A stretch of DNA of 64,000 nt from Isochrysis galbana. Its lineage: Eukaryota; Haptophyta; Isochrysidales; Isochrysidaceae. The stretch lies in the NCBI GenBank assembly GCA_018136815.1, contig CM030939.1, positions 2,612,808-2,676,807 of the forward strand, in the 5' to 3' direction. Numbering within the stretch: the first letter of the stretch is position 1; each line of letters starts with the position of its first letter. Position numbers and translations under genes: made by a program. Positions 12,901 through 23,600 of the stretch are shown piece after piece. Under the pieces are notes generated by a model, which did not search any database, was not told the origin of the DNA, and saw nothing but the letters and a program-made list of their open reading frames with translations.

Positions 12901-15900
12901 TTGCGGCAAGGAGATCCTCTTGCTGTCAGACGAAGGGGCCACCCAACCTAGCACTAGCGCCTCGGCAATGATGGATGCATCATTGCAATTCGGCAACTCG
13001 ATTTGGCTCGCTAGTGCTTGAAGGGCTTTTGCGCCCGCCAGACGAGCTGCCGACCGGCTTTGGCGATCCAAAAAGAGCTGCGCGGCTCGGCGGCGCGCAG
13101 CTCGGTGGCCCGTAGTTTGGTCGGTTTCAGATGTGTTGGTGAGCGCTTTGCTACTACAAGCCGCGCTCGGGTTGGTGGCGTTTATCGGTTGCGGTACTCG
13201 CGCGCCGGCAAGCAGTGCGGGCGCGGGCTGGGCTGCCGAGAGAGGCGAGGCGAGGAAAGTCATATGATCAACGGTGTCTACATCAGTCTTGCGCTGATCC
13301 TCGCTTGTTGATGGACCATGGTGGAGGGGAAGAGCTGCGAGCGAATTTGCACTTGGGATACTAGATGAGTTCGAGCGATGAGTGACTGTTGCTCTAGACT
13401 CCTCGTCAGATATCTCCATAGTGATATTCTCGGGAGCATCAATGTCCGTCCTGTGACTCGTGACAAGTTCCAAATGCAAGGCTCCCGGCTCTGGAGCTGT
13501 CGCTGCAAGCAAGGGCTCGACGCAACCCTCGCGAAGCAGCGCTGCTAATTGCGCTTCGTCAACCGCGGCAACCACGAGATGAGCGATCGCTTCCGCAGCA
13601 TAGCTAGCCGCAATCGCGCGTAGCGACTGCTCTAAAAGAAGCCCCTCGCAGTGATACATTCCCTCCGCGGGCCACTTCGAACTGTCGCTTGGCCAATCCA
13701 TAGTGTCTCCAGACCATCGCCGGGTCCTCGATTCGGTGCCATCATCGTTCCATCTCGTCCCATGCCCAGCAGCCGCCCCCTCTGCAGTGACCGTGGAATC
13801 TCCATTGGCACCATGAAGGCCGCGCGGGGATGCCGTGCCAGCATGTGTATGCTCAGCGGCACTCATGGCGAGCGTACCCCAGGCTCTTTCCGCGTCGGCA
13901 AGTGGAATTGCCGCAGGCGCTTTCAGAGGAGACTGCACCTTCCCTGCACCCTCCCATAAGGCAAAGAGTGGTCCAAGCGCGCCTCGCGAAAGCATTCTTC
14001 TCGCTAGAGATTCTGTGCGCGCGAGGCGGGAAAGCATAGCCGCAGCACAGAGTTGTTGCTCAATAGGTGGATGAGCCGCCATCAGGACAACTTCGTCGAT
14101 CGCGTCTAGAGCACGCTTCTTCCCGGAATGCTCGTCCGCATCCAGGAGTTCAGCTAGCTGAAGCAATGTCGCGCGCTGTGCCTCCTCTCGTGTAAGTTTC
14201 CCCGCAAACTCGTGCAAGGAGAGGAGCTCGCCCAAACGCGAGGCGTGCGCTTCCTCGGCTTCTGCGCTTGCGCAAATTGCTGCGCGGCGTACCGTATCGA
14301 GACGAGCTTGCTCACGGTCCTCAACGTCGCGGCCTGCAAGCATGTCGCCGATGCCACTAGTCGTTGCTTCTGCTTGGCCGGCAGCATCTTCCGAGTTGTG
14401 TCGCCTTGCCGCCGAAGCTCTTGCGCGGTCCATGTCCGTCCTTGTCCTCGCAAGAAATGCTGGCGAGGGTTCGGGTGCGCATGCTTCCGCTGGGCCCATT
14501 GGGACAATATCGGCTTTCAATGAAGCATATGGTGGGGTGGCACGGTGTGGCGCGGAAGATACCTCTCGAGATGAGCGCCTGAGACCACACGAACGGCCAG
14601 GGGAACAAGCACGCCTTTCTAAGAGGGTGTGTTCCAGAGGTATGCCCTCACCCAGTCTGGTGTTATAGCTAGAAGCGGCATCTGCGTCTCTGTGCCAGCT
14701 TGCACCCGAGCCAGCATCCTTGGGCACACCCGCTTTCGTGCTCTCTCCGGCACCCGCAATCCATCGCTCGATTTGGGCTAAGAGTGCCTCCTGGGCACGG
14801 GATACCATCCGGCCAGCCACAGCTGTTGCCTCGAGGGCCTCATACTCCTCCGCAATGTACAAGGAAACAGGTGAACAAGCCTCGGCCACCGATGTGGCGG
14901 CGGCACTCGCTGTGGTCATTTGGTTGCCTCCCGAGAAAGTTCCGCCCAAGTGACTCGAGCTTCCTGCCGCGCCTGTAACATCCGCGGGAAATGAGCCCAG
15001 ATTTGCGGGCAGCAAGGCGAGGTTGTCCGGGAGAGAGGAAGCGAGCGCGTGTGACAACGACGGCAGCATCTCACTCAGCTGGACCTCGTTGGAAGCTCCT
15101 GTGTCAAGCGCGCATGTCGGGGCGCCCGCTGCGTGTGCAGACGAAGAAGGATCGGCTATGGGGAGAGTACGTGGCTCAAACGATGAAGAGCTCTTCCAAC
15201 TCAGGCCGACAGCGCTTCCGCTCCCAGCACTACTCTCAACACCCACGGCTTCCTCGCCTCTTTCGGCGGCTTCCACCACGGGCGGGCCCTCTAGCTGACT
15301 CGAACTGGGCCGGTCGCCCGCTGTGCTGCCGCTACTAGCACTAACTCGGCGAGAGCGCGATGAGCGCCTCGGCGCGCTTGAGGTTGTGATTGAGAGAGCC
15401 GCGTAGGATGGCGATAGTCTACCTACCAGCTTTGCTGCGCATGAGGGTGCTGTGGAGCGAAGGAGTTGTCGAAGCCGTCGCAGAGCCGCCTCAGTCTCGG
15501 CTCTACTAATCTCGTCCGCAGTGGCGCCCGGAGGAGGGGGCAACCATCGCGGATGAGGGTTCAGCCTGTCACTGTCAAGTGGTGGCGGGAGAAGGCGAGG
15601 ACTGAGCACAGCCGCCACCGCCGCCATCGCCGCAACCGGAGCATCCACAACTGGAGAGCGGGGCCGACGATCCAAATCCAGGTTGTCACCAATTGCATCA
15701 CCCATGCCAACCTGCTCGGAGGCAAGGCCGGTGTGCACCGTAGCAGCTGCCACGTTGGCACGTGTTGTTGACAAGCTCCAAGCACAGGGGGCGGGGTCGG
15801 CGGGACTGCTCCTCAGCAAGGAACGCGCGGAAGACCGACTACACATGGTGTCATCCCCACAGGTTGCATCATGGACGTTCCGATGTACATCCGCTTCGGC

Positions 15901-17430
15901 CCGCGGCACGTGGCTAGCATGCGGACTCTCAAGCGTGTCTGCTGTGCGGCTTACGGCCAGCGGCGGGGTAACGTTCCCCCCACCGTTTCTCGCGGCGGCA
16001 GCAGCCCTTGCCGCAGCGGCAGCTCGTTCGCGCGGCGCCTGTGCGGAAGAAACCATTCTGGAGCGGAGGAATCGCGATAGAAGCGATTCAGCAGAAAGCC
16101 CAGCAGAGCCACTAGCGGCCGCCGCACGAGATGCATCAAAAAGCAGCTCTCGCTCGCCGAGGCGTCCATAAGACAGCTCGACGCAGGCGCCAGCGGTGTC
16201 CACATCGATGGCGGCGTGGAGGTTGGTGCCGGTCGGAAGCGAAGCGCCGCTCAGGACCGCGCCCTGAGCACAAGGGGAGTGGAGGATGATATGCGCAAGT
16301 GGCGATATCACAAGCAAACGTAGAGCAATACGGCTGCAGCATTGAAGCATAGAAGGATGCTCAGGGGAAGGCGTGAGAGGAAGCATCCAGGAGAGCAAGG
16401 TCGTGTGGGGCGCGTCGTATCGGGTTTCCAGACCCTCACTCATATCGTACAAGGCTTCGAGTGCCCCCTGTCTTCTTCCTACGCGTATGTGTGCAGTGCC
16501 CATTGCCTCTCGGAGCTGACCGTCCCCGCCGCAACGCCTTGCGACAAAGCGCGCGAGCAGTATCGGCAGCCGATTGTCGATGACCCCTCAGGTCTAGAAG
16601 GGCATCCCATAGCGAAAGCTGCGCACCTGCTCTGTGGGCGTCAAAAGCGCAAACAAGGCTGTCGGCATCCAAGCGATGCCTAGGTGCCGTCCATTGAGTG
16701 TGAAATAGAGCCCTGCTTCTGCTTCCCAGCCGCAACCCACGGTGTCACCAACTGAGAAGGACGGCCCGTAGGGCACACCGCCCTCGAATGAGCCGCTGAC
16801 AGCCTGCGATGCTGACCAGCCCACGGAGGTTGACCCATTACGTGGAACTCGTGGGAAGATTTGGCCTCGTGCACCCCGCGACGAGTGGTAATGAAGGTAT
16901 CGCCGACGCGGCTGCGATTGCGTGCTGTCCGACTGCTCCCGCCCGTCACTTCCTCTCGTAACGGCCTCGCCCTCTCCTCCGCTCCTGTCCCGACCGCAAA
17001 AGACAACGCCCACACCCACTGATCCCGATGGTTGTAACCCACCGCCTGTCGTCTTGATGCAAGCTTCAAAGTAGAAGGACATCGCATCCTCGGCAGAGCT
17101 CGCGTGAGCAGCTGCGGCCACTGCGCTCGCTGCGCTCGCTGCGGCTGCGCGTGCGTGACATTCGTTGCGTCGGCTGCTCACCGCCGCCACGGCCACCGCA
17201 TTTGCCGCACTGGCCGCTGCAGCATCAGCGCGCGCACTTGCCATGGCAGAGCTGAGGGGCTCGGTGGCCACCAGTATCTCAGGGGGCTGCGCGCGGTTGC
17301 CCGGCGCGGTTTGCTGCTTGCGCCGTGCGCGTCCGGGTGGCGAGGCGGGCGCGGGCTCTCCCGAGCCCAGGAAGAGCGCAGTTGGCCCCTGCGTGACAAA
17401 GCTCTCGCTTGCGTCAAAGAGGGCCGCCAT
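3995..17430 (-). CDS. Giant SPRY-ARM-LRR-CHAT-STAND protein
   Basis: Twelve exons on the minus strand join with matching phases at every junction: 17430-16627, 16467-12526, 12401-9408, 9162-8307, 8166-7379, 7283-7059, 6949-6857, 6756-6607, 6360-6096, 5865-5309, 5167-4987, 4782-3995, giving about 3,880 aa. Order: SPRY (about 118-268, with GVGVVF, GDTVGCGW and YFTLNGRHLG); armadillo/HEAT-like helices separated by Ser/Ala-rich disorder (about 270-2580); ribonuclease-inhibitor-type LRRs (about 2580-3060, with LRTLSLSQSNL and LAALDLRRNDL); CHAT protease (about 3129-3284) with HYSGHG (His about 3184) and FVSACFSE (Cys about 3227); then a STAND NTPase with FLGR, the P-loop GPPGIGKS (about 3370-3377, split by an intron), Walker B LLALD (Asp about 3521) and HPLIIALKGNP; then a Pro/Ser-rich tail. 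CHAT is a clan CD, caspase-like protease; STAND NTPases are oligomerising switches. A sensor coupled to proteolysis or cell death is inferred. The ATG at 17430 is the first in frame and is followed by GCG. The exact tail end is uncertain. Confidence 0.82.
4782..6360 (-). other. STAND NTPase exons (9-12 start) of giant gene
   Basis: Exons 9 to 11 (6360-6096, 5865-5309, 5167-4987) and the first codons of exon 12 encode the NTPase. A Ser/Gly/Ala-rich insert of roughly 100 residues lies between Walker A and Walker B. The position where relatives usually have T-S-R reads LLTAIAP, so the conserved arginine is absent. A C-terminal TPR or WD array, common in such proteins, is not seen. Confidence 0.75.
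6607..7283 (-). other. CHAT protease exons (6-8) of giant gene
   Basis: Exon 6 (7283-7059) carries the strand-helix start LDIARERELI and the His motif HYSGHG. Exon 7 (6949-6857, 31 codons) carries LRFVFVSACFSE with the Cys. Exon 8 (6756-6607) carries VGVPHVIAVR and RAFYLALAVG. Both catalytic-type residues are present and the order matches the CHAT family, so the protease looks intact. Confidence 0.85.
16627..17430 (-). other. Exon 1 of giant gene: SPRY domain
   Basis: An Ala-rich helical lead is followed by a SPRY core: SFYFEACIKTTGGG, a Gly/Ser-rich loop, GWSASQAVSGSFEGG, YGPSFSVGDTVGCGW and GLYFTLNGRHLG. SPRY/B30.2 domains usually bind protein partners. The exon ends at GAGCAG|GTGCGC. Confidence 0.75.
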
Positions 17431-18990
17431 CTCTCACTGCCTCTGTGTGTGTGTATGCGCGCGCGCGGGTGGGTGGGTGGGTGGGTCCGCGGCGCTTGGT
17501 GTAAGCGCTCCCGCGCGCTCTCTGTCACTGCCTCGCACGCTCTCTCAGCGTGCGGTGTGCAGGCTGGGCGCTGGCATGCGCGCCGAGGGGAGGGGGCGGG
17601 GGGGGCGGGGGGGGGCGAGGGGAAGCGAGAGAGAGGGAGAGAGGGAGAGAGAGAGAGGGAGAGAGGAAGAGAGAAGAGAAAGACGGGGGGAGGGGGGGGG
17701 GGAGGGGGGGAGGCGGGAAGAAGGGGAGAGAGAGGGAGAGAGGGCGGGGAGGGGGGACGGGGGACGGGGAAAGGAAGGGGAAAGAGGTGGGGAAAGAGGA
17801 GGGAAGGGAGGATGCGGGGGGAGAAGAAGAGAGCAGGTGGTTGGGGGAAGTGGGGGAGAGAGGGGGAGAGAGAGAGAGAGTCAGGAAATGAGAGGGGGGG
17901 GGAGAGAGGGGAAGCGAGGAAGAGGAGAAAACAACTTGAGAAGGCCGAGAAGAAGAGTGTGGGAGGACGGGAGAAGAGAGGAAAGACCCCAGGTGTGAAG
18001 AGAGAAGTAGATGAAAGAGAGAGGGGAAGCAGTAGCGGGAGAAGATGGGGAGAGGGCCCGGAGAGGGGAGCGAGCTCACACAGGGGAGATGAAAAGATGG
18101 ACGCAGCAGAGAGAGAAAAGAAGGGGGGGGGATGCTCATCGAGCCGAGCCCAGAGAGAAAAGGAGGAGAGGACGACACAGGTAAGTAGAGAGTTGCTTAC
18201 CTTGCTGTACTTTTGTATTTACTATTCCCCTTCTTCTGGTCGCTCTCTCCCCTCCCGCAAGTTTTCCAGAGAGTACTCCGTACTCCGTAGGAGTACCTAG
18301 CCAATTCCTAGCACATTAGTTCTCCCCCTGGGTATTTTGGCCCCTTAAAGCTTTGGGGCCCTGAGTCAAACGTTGTACTGTTGTACTCAGCCCACATGTA
18401 CTGCCCAGGCCTGCAACCTAAGGGTTGGGCGGAATTGAAGCAGGTTGCGTCGTACACGCACCACGTCTCAGGGCCTGTACGGACTGTCAATATTGGGCGA
18501 TACTTATCCCTGTCTCCCTGTCATTTTGTTCTTGAAGGTCACATAGGCCAAGAGCCCAAGGCCAAGGCCCAAGGAAATTAGGGCCTGACAAGAGTTGCTC
18601 GCTCAGACCCCCAAAGTTGCTCGCAAAAGTTGCTCGAAATAGGCCCCAAAAGGGGCAAAGTTGCTCGCAGAGTTGCTCGAAGTTGCTCGGAGTTGCTCGT
18701 TCTCGTTCATTGTTCATTGCGCCGCGATCGCCGCGCCGCGTGCTGCCGCCGCCGCGTCATCGCGTCATCATCGACGATTTAAGCCGTTATTTGATGTAGA
18801 GATAATGCAAATAAAAATAACAAAAGGAGAGACTCATTCATAGATAGCTCTAGTTTGGCTGTTTGGCTTCATAGCTTCATAGCACTTAGCACACATCACG
18901 ATCATTGTACCGCAACATGAGTCCGGCTTGAATTTGATCGGCGAGAGCGGAGGTCTGCAAAGAACCAAACATACACTTCACACAAGAGAT
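17431..18990. other. GA-rich spacer and phrase-repeat cluster
   Basis: 17431-17500 holds short TG and GGGT repeats just upstream of the giant gene and may contain its promoter. 17580-18180 is almost pure purine (GA, GGGA). 18592-18705 repeats the phrase GTTGCTCG seven times or so at irregular spacing. No gene is seen; frames across the purine tract are Arg/Glu/Gly-rich artefacts. Confidence 0.6.
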
Positions 18991-19150
18991 TAAAATTAAA
19001 ATGTTATATCCTAGCCAACCCCACTAGCTAATTGGACACAACTTTTCAGCCCCGGACTCCCGCCATGCCTAGCGAGCCAGGTGTCCGAGTGGTACCGGGG
19101 GGGGGGGGGGCATTGCCCCCTCCCCTCGATATTTGTCCTCCCCCCTGCTG
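18990..19150 (-). repeat. Copy of the 888-bp retroposon, 3' part
   Basis: This stretch is the reverse complement of 54205-54350: shared pieces include TTATATCCTAGCCAACCCCA, TTGGACACAACTTTTC and GGTGTCCGAGTGGTACC, ending in the GGGG/CATTGCCCCC block. The two copies are in opposite orientation. Confidence 0.8.
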
Positions 19151-19153
19151 CAG

Positions 19154-19381
19154 CCGCTCAACGCGCTCGTGCGCGGCACGCCCGGCGCCCGCACCACACG
19201 CCGCGCCGTGTGGCGGGTCGCGCACAAGGGGACGGGCTACGCCGTGCTCGGCGTGGGCGTCTACCAGGCCCTCTCGGGGCGCGCCCTCATGCCGAGCCAA
19301 GGCGACGCCGTTCTCGTCGCGTACGTGGTGCTCCTGGGCCTCTCCTTCGGGGTGCTCGCGGGGGGGCTCATGGTAGGGTGA
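19154..19381 (+). pseudogene. Orphan cytochrome b561-like exon
   Basis: After a CTGCTGCAG acceptor the frame reads PLNALVRG, RRAVWRVAHKGTGYAVLG, VYQALSG and then a hydrophobic segment, ending at TGA 19379-19381. This resembles the last helices of eukaryotic cytochrome b561/ferric reductase-type domains, where the His of W-x-x-x-HK-x-x-GY ligates heme in a membrane electron carrier. No upstream exons with the other helices were found, and a repeat copy abuts the acceptor, so this is probably a truncated gene. Alternatively GTAGGG at 19373 is a donor to an unseen exon. Confidence 0.45.
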
Positions 19382-20006
19382 GAGTGAGGGAAAGGAGACC
19401 AAATGAAGGCAAGCCGCCTTTTCTGAGAGACATTTGGGCAGAAAAAACGAGACATTTCCGCCAGGCCCTAGGTGTGGTGCGGCTCCCTTTATCCACGACA
19501 TATGCAAAATATGCAGAGATATGCAAAATCGCCGAAAATGGGCCAAAATATGCAAAACATATCCTGCATATTTCTATCTGGGCCTAGCATTAGTTTCTCT
19601 ACTTTTTCTCTACCTTGTCGGTTGTCGGCCAGCGCCTGCCGCCTGCCAGAAGGGCTTTAGAGCCTCGGGGGGGGACCAGCATCAGCATGGCTTGTGTATG
19701 TGGTGTGGCCGGGGCCACCGGCCACGGGCCCCTGCGACCTGCGAGTCTACGTGTCTACGTCAAGCGCACCCATCCGGATGCCGGATGACCACGAGCCACG
19801 AGCCCCCCCCCCCCCAACATATGGTGATTGAACGCTTTTGTGTGTGATGGATGGTGGTGATTGAACGCTTTTCCATGTCTTGGATGGTGGCGATTGAACG
19901 CTTTTCCATATGTCATATGTTGGGCAATGCTGATTGAACGCTTCTTACCTGGCACTTGGGCCGGGGAAGTGGGGTTGTAGAACGCTTGCGTGAAAGTAGT
20001 GGTAGT
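19382..20006. other. Intergenic with phrase-repeat clusters
   Basis: 19500-19575 repeats ATATGCAAA variants. 19820-19960 repeats GATTGAACGCTTTT with GGATGGTGG four times. No gene is seen. Confidence 0.55.
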
Positions 20007-20050
20007 GGGTCCAGAGCCGCGTGCGCGGTAAGACTATGATAAAGTTCATG
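20007..20050 (+). repeat. Retroposon tail, GCGG family
   Basis: GTGGGTCC, then GCCGCGTGCGCGGTAAGA and TAAAGTTC. It matches 41308-41355 closely and the tails at 59276 and 59668 more loosely. Confidence 0.6.
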
Positions 20051-20111
20051 ATCAGCAAGTTGTCGCCAGAAGGGGAGAGGGATGAGCGGGGGAGCAAAGG
20101 GACATAAGTAA

Positions 20112-20427
20112 AAAAAAACTTCTTAATAATCTCGCCGCGCGCGCGACCCTGCACCCTGCACAGTATCTTCGCAGCCTCGCCCGCTTCCTTCACTCCCCCT
20201 CCACCTGCCTTGCGGCTCGTCCCCTCGTGCTCTACCTAGGGGCTGGGTGCAGTGGGTCTCCAGTGGCAGACGGTGTGTACCGATTCACGAGGGCCTGTTT
20301 CACGCCTTCCTCCTGTGCCATCGGGCTACCGGCTGTTGTGTGCTTGCTCCTTGTGCTGGGTGTCAGGCAGCTGTGGTCAGTGTGTTTAAGGCCTGTCGTC
20401 AGTTGGTGGCAGCGGCGCCGCGGCGAG
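20112..20427 (-). mobile_element. Short retroposon with 18-bp target duplication
   Basis: GCAAAGGGACATAAGTAA occurs at 20094-20111 and again at 20428-20445. The 316 bp between them, read on the minus strand, ends with GCGGCGAGATTATTAAGAAG followed by a T run. The long duplication and homopolymer end indicate retroposition. It has no coding capacity of its own (a short hydrophobic frame at 20227-20445 overlaps it and is not trusted). A T-run end is compatible with Pol III transcription. Confidence 0.7.
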
Positions 20428-20445
20428 GCAAAGGGACATAAGTAA

Positions 20446-21067
20446 GGGCCGATGGCGAGCTAGGCTTATGAAAAGGCGGAGGAAAATGTGTCCGTAGGTG
20501 TTAGCCCAGAATCTTCAGATTTTTTTGTCGGCACAGTCTCATAACATACAAAATGACAAGCTGGGTTCAGAGAGGGAGGTGGTAGGTGTATAGCAACGAC
20601 AATGGCCAATCAATTGCTGAGAAAACGGCGGCTAAGTTGTTGGTGCCGCAATCAATGATTTGAGATGCCCCCCTAGAGCGTACAAAACAATCGCTCGGCA
20701 ATGCAACGGCTACTAGGCAACGCGCACTCGGCTTTCGGGTAAACGCCGTCGACGCAGCTAAGAACGCTGTAACAAATAAGAGCGGGTAGTGAGAGCAAAG
20801 AAACCTTGTAGGAGGGAACCAGGTTCTGGTACGTAAGGAGCTGTAAAGAGTTTACAAGGTGGCGTTCGTGTCCACTGCGACGGCATGAAGTAATAGAATC
20901 GTACAGAGAGAAATATTACAAAGGATCCTGCACATATGTGCGCACTCGCCCATATTGTCTCTCCCCGTGGGAAGGTAACGCTTTGATGGGATCCCCCATT
21001 TGTGCAATCCGCATGTTGTAAGACAGCGAGGAGAAAGTCTTTGGGCCGGGCTTGTTGATGCACGCAG
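20446..21067. other. Intergenic, retroposon tail
   Basis: 20508-20527 holds AGAATCTTCAGAT plus a T run, the tail of the second short-retroposon family. The remainder shows nothing convincing; the last part is the 3' flank of the PPR-like gene. Confidence 0.5.
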
Positions 21068-22144
21068 TCAAAGTGCATCCAGGTGGTCGAAGCCAGTGAG
21101 GGAGTTTGAGAATGCGTGCGCATGCTCTGCAGCACCGACGGCTCCCGGTTGTGCCGGAAGAGACAGCCAGATTAGCAAACCGAGGAGGCCAACGCCACAA
21201 ATAGAGTAGGTGAAGAGGTCCTTCTCTGCGCGGGAAAGCTTCGACACGCGTGCCTGCGTCTCAAGCAAAGCAGGCTCAGCCCAGTCGCGTAGCGAGAGTG
21301 CGGCGTCGACTAGCGACAGCGACGCAACCGGTTCGATAGATTTGCGGGAGAGCGCCAGACCAATGATGGCCTTGTAGCTGTCCTGATTGAGAGCACAGCC
21401 AAGCTCGCGGGCCCGCACAAGGACCGCCTTTGCCATGGCCAAGTCACCACGAGCACAATGCGCGTGCAGAGCAAGGCGCAGTGCGTCCGTGTCGAATGGG
21501 GTGAGCTTTGTCGGCTGAGATGAGTCCGTTTCGCTCGTGATCTCAGCTTTGAACGCGGCAACTACCTCAGGGTTGCCGATGAGCTCAAGGATCTCCGCGC
21601 TATCGTCCGTGCCTGCATACTCGGAAAAGAGCCGCGCGACACCGCCCCAATCGCCGAGCTCGGCCGCCGCCTGCATGGCTGCTAAATACATCGACGCGCT
21701 TGGCTCTCCCCCTTTGGCGCGCATGCGCCCAAGCAGCGCAAGCACCTCTGCGTGCCGCTCCTCGGCCTCGCCAAGCCGCATCAGCGCTCCATATGCCCGC
21801 GGCGAGAGTGAGGCGCCCGTCTGCTGCTCAGCGCAGTCGAGCAGCTCTGCGCCGTTCTCAAAGTCGCCGACGACATTGCGCCCGATGATGAGCGCATTCT
21901 CTGCCAGCTCAGCTGGCGCCATCGTGAGCCAGCGCGAGGCGAGTGCACGGACGGGCGGTGAGCGCTCAGCACGGCGCAGCAGCCTCTCCATCATCGCGTA
22001 GAGCGGGGCGGTGGAGGGCTGCGATTCGCCAGGATCGAGCCCGACCGACATGAGTGGCGGTGGTGCGCGCGTCGCGGGCAGCGCGCCGCGCAGCACGGCG
22101 GCGGCGGTAAGGGAGTGAAGAAGGCAAAGCAAGGCCGTCGTCAT
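21068..22144 (-). CDS. PPR-like helical-repeat protein, membrane-anchored
   Basis: A single-exon gene of 358 codons from ATG at 22144 to a stop at 21068-21070. The N-terminus has a hydrophobic segment (TALLCLLHSLTAAAVLRG) that could be a signal or plastid-targeting leader. The body has helix pairs of pentatricopeptide style, for example AYGALMRLGEAEERHAEVLA, ASMYLAAMQAAAELGDWGGV and a later ALRLALHAHCARGDLAMAKA. A hydrophobic span near the C-terminus (ICGVGLLGLLIWLSLP) looks like a membrane anchor. PPR proteins normally bind organellar RNA; that role is inferred, and the repeats are few and degenerate. TPR is an alternative. Confidence 0.65.
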   Translation of the reverse strand: MTTALLCLLHSLTAAAVLRGALPATRAPPPLMSVGLDPGESQPSTAPLYAMMERLLRRAERSPPVRALASRWLTMAPAELAENALIIGRNVVGDFENGAELLDCAEQQTGASLSPRAYGALMRLGEAEERHAEVLALLGRMRAKGGEPSASMYLAAMQAAAELGDWGGVARLFSEYAGTDDSAEILELIGNPEVVAAFKAEITSETDSSQPTKLTPFDTDALRLALHAHCARGDLAMAKAVLVRARELGCALNQDSYKAIIGLALSRKSIEPVASLSLVDAALSLRDWAEPALLETQARVSKLSRAEKDLFTYSICGVGLLGLLIWLSLPAQPGAVGAAEHAHAFSNSLTGFDHLDAL

Positions 22145-23600
22145 CAAGGGGGGTTAGGGGGGTGACCGGGCGGGCTTGGGGGGAGGGGGGGGGTTTGGGG
22201 CGGGGGGGGGTGGCGGGGGGGAAGGCAGGCGGGGAGGGGGCAGGGAGAAGGTAGCAGAGGGACCCGGAGAAGAAACCGGGGAGAGGACGGACGGGAGAGG
22301 GGGAAGAGAGAAGAAGGGAGGTGAGAAGATGTGTCTAGAGGTTCCTTCCTTCTCTCGCTCATTTGGACGGAGAAAAGTACGAGTACAAGTAGTCTAGGGA
22401 GTAGTATGGTGCAGCCGGCGGGAAGGCGGAAGTTCGCGGGCGGGCGGCCGGCACCATTGTTGCTCTGGCTATCTGCTCTTCCAGGTGGGCTCCAGCGGCA
22501 GGCTCACCCTGCCCAGCGTCTTGGCACTGGCTGTCGTATTCCATACGATGACAGACTTTTACTTATAACCTGCGGGTTATTTTAAGCCTCAAGGTCTCGT
22601 CGATTGGTATTCCGCCTCTTCTCTTACTTTCTTTCGATGTCATCAAATGTTCCATGACCGTCTTCTGTCTTCTCTCGTCTATCGGTCGTAGCTCCCCAGC
22701 GAGGTCTGCTCTCGTTGTGCCGACCCTCTGTCGCATGTCTGCGCGTTGCTAGTTGCTAAGTTGCCCTGCTGGTGCCGACGCCTGGCCGTCCGTCCAGGTG
22801 TGGTTAGTTTTCGCCCCGTTTGGTTTAGTTTGTGTGGCTCAGTGTCCTCAGACTTTATGAGTCCACTTGTTGTAGTCTCCCGTGTCTACCTCGGACCTAA
22901 GAAGCTCTCATTCTCACTCTCCCTCTCTCCCACTAGCTAGGGGTAGGCCAGGATATCCACAAATTTTTGCCCAAATATCCATGAAATATATCCAAAAAAT
23001 ATCCAACCCATAACCCCAAATATCTCAAGAAATATCCACAATCTACTATTATAATAGTACACATCTATACCTTCGCCGCGTCGTCGCCCGGTGCGCCCGG
23101 CGTCCCACCTCTCCAAACCTACCTCTCCCGCCACCCCCCTCCACTTCCATCCACTCACTCTCCACCAGCCCTTTCCCCTCTCTGCCCTCTCTCCTCTCCC
23201 TCCCATCTTCAATCCACCCCTCTCCCCTCCTCACCCAGCTGTGAGTGACACGGACGGACTGGCTGAGGCTAACTCTTGCACTCGCGCGCAGCATTTATGC
23301 ACGCCCTCACTCGCACGAAATTTGATACCACGGTCGTGGTCCGCGGCAACCAAGAGCGCGGCCGAGAGCCTCCAGCGAGCGGGGAATCGGGAGCTCTACA
23401 CAGTTGACATCCATCTTGTGAACCGCACCTCCTTGGCGAGCTATGACGACGCCGCGATCTCTCAAGCCATGCTCACACGCATGCGGCAGCTCATTCACAC
23501 GATTGCAGGTGGAGTGGCGGTCACTGGGGCGAAATGCATCCTGGAGACTCCTGGGGAAAATCGCTTGCCGGCGTTGAAACTGTCTGAAGTCTTTTGAAGA
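22145..23600. other. Spacer: G/GA-rich block, phrase repeats
   Basis: 22150-22330 is G and GA rich and lies just upstream of the PPR-like gene start. 22960-23045 repeats AAATATCCA. 23080-23230 is CT rich. A frame at 23250-23597 has ordinary composition (it includes TGAKCILETPGENRLP) but no start or splice context and no recognised family. Confidence 0.5.

Noticed and set aside
17104-18300. Frames of 200-400 codons rich in Arg, Glu and Gly (and Pro/Ser/Leu on the other strand)
   Set aside because: They lie in purine-only DNA where stops are rare; no splice or start context and no motif.
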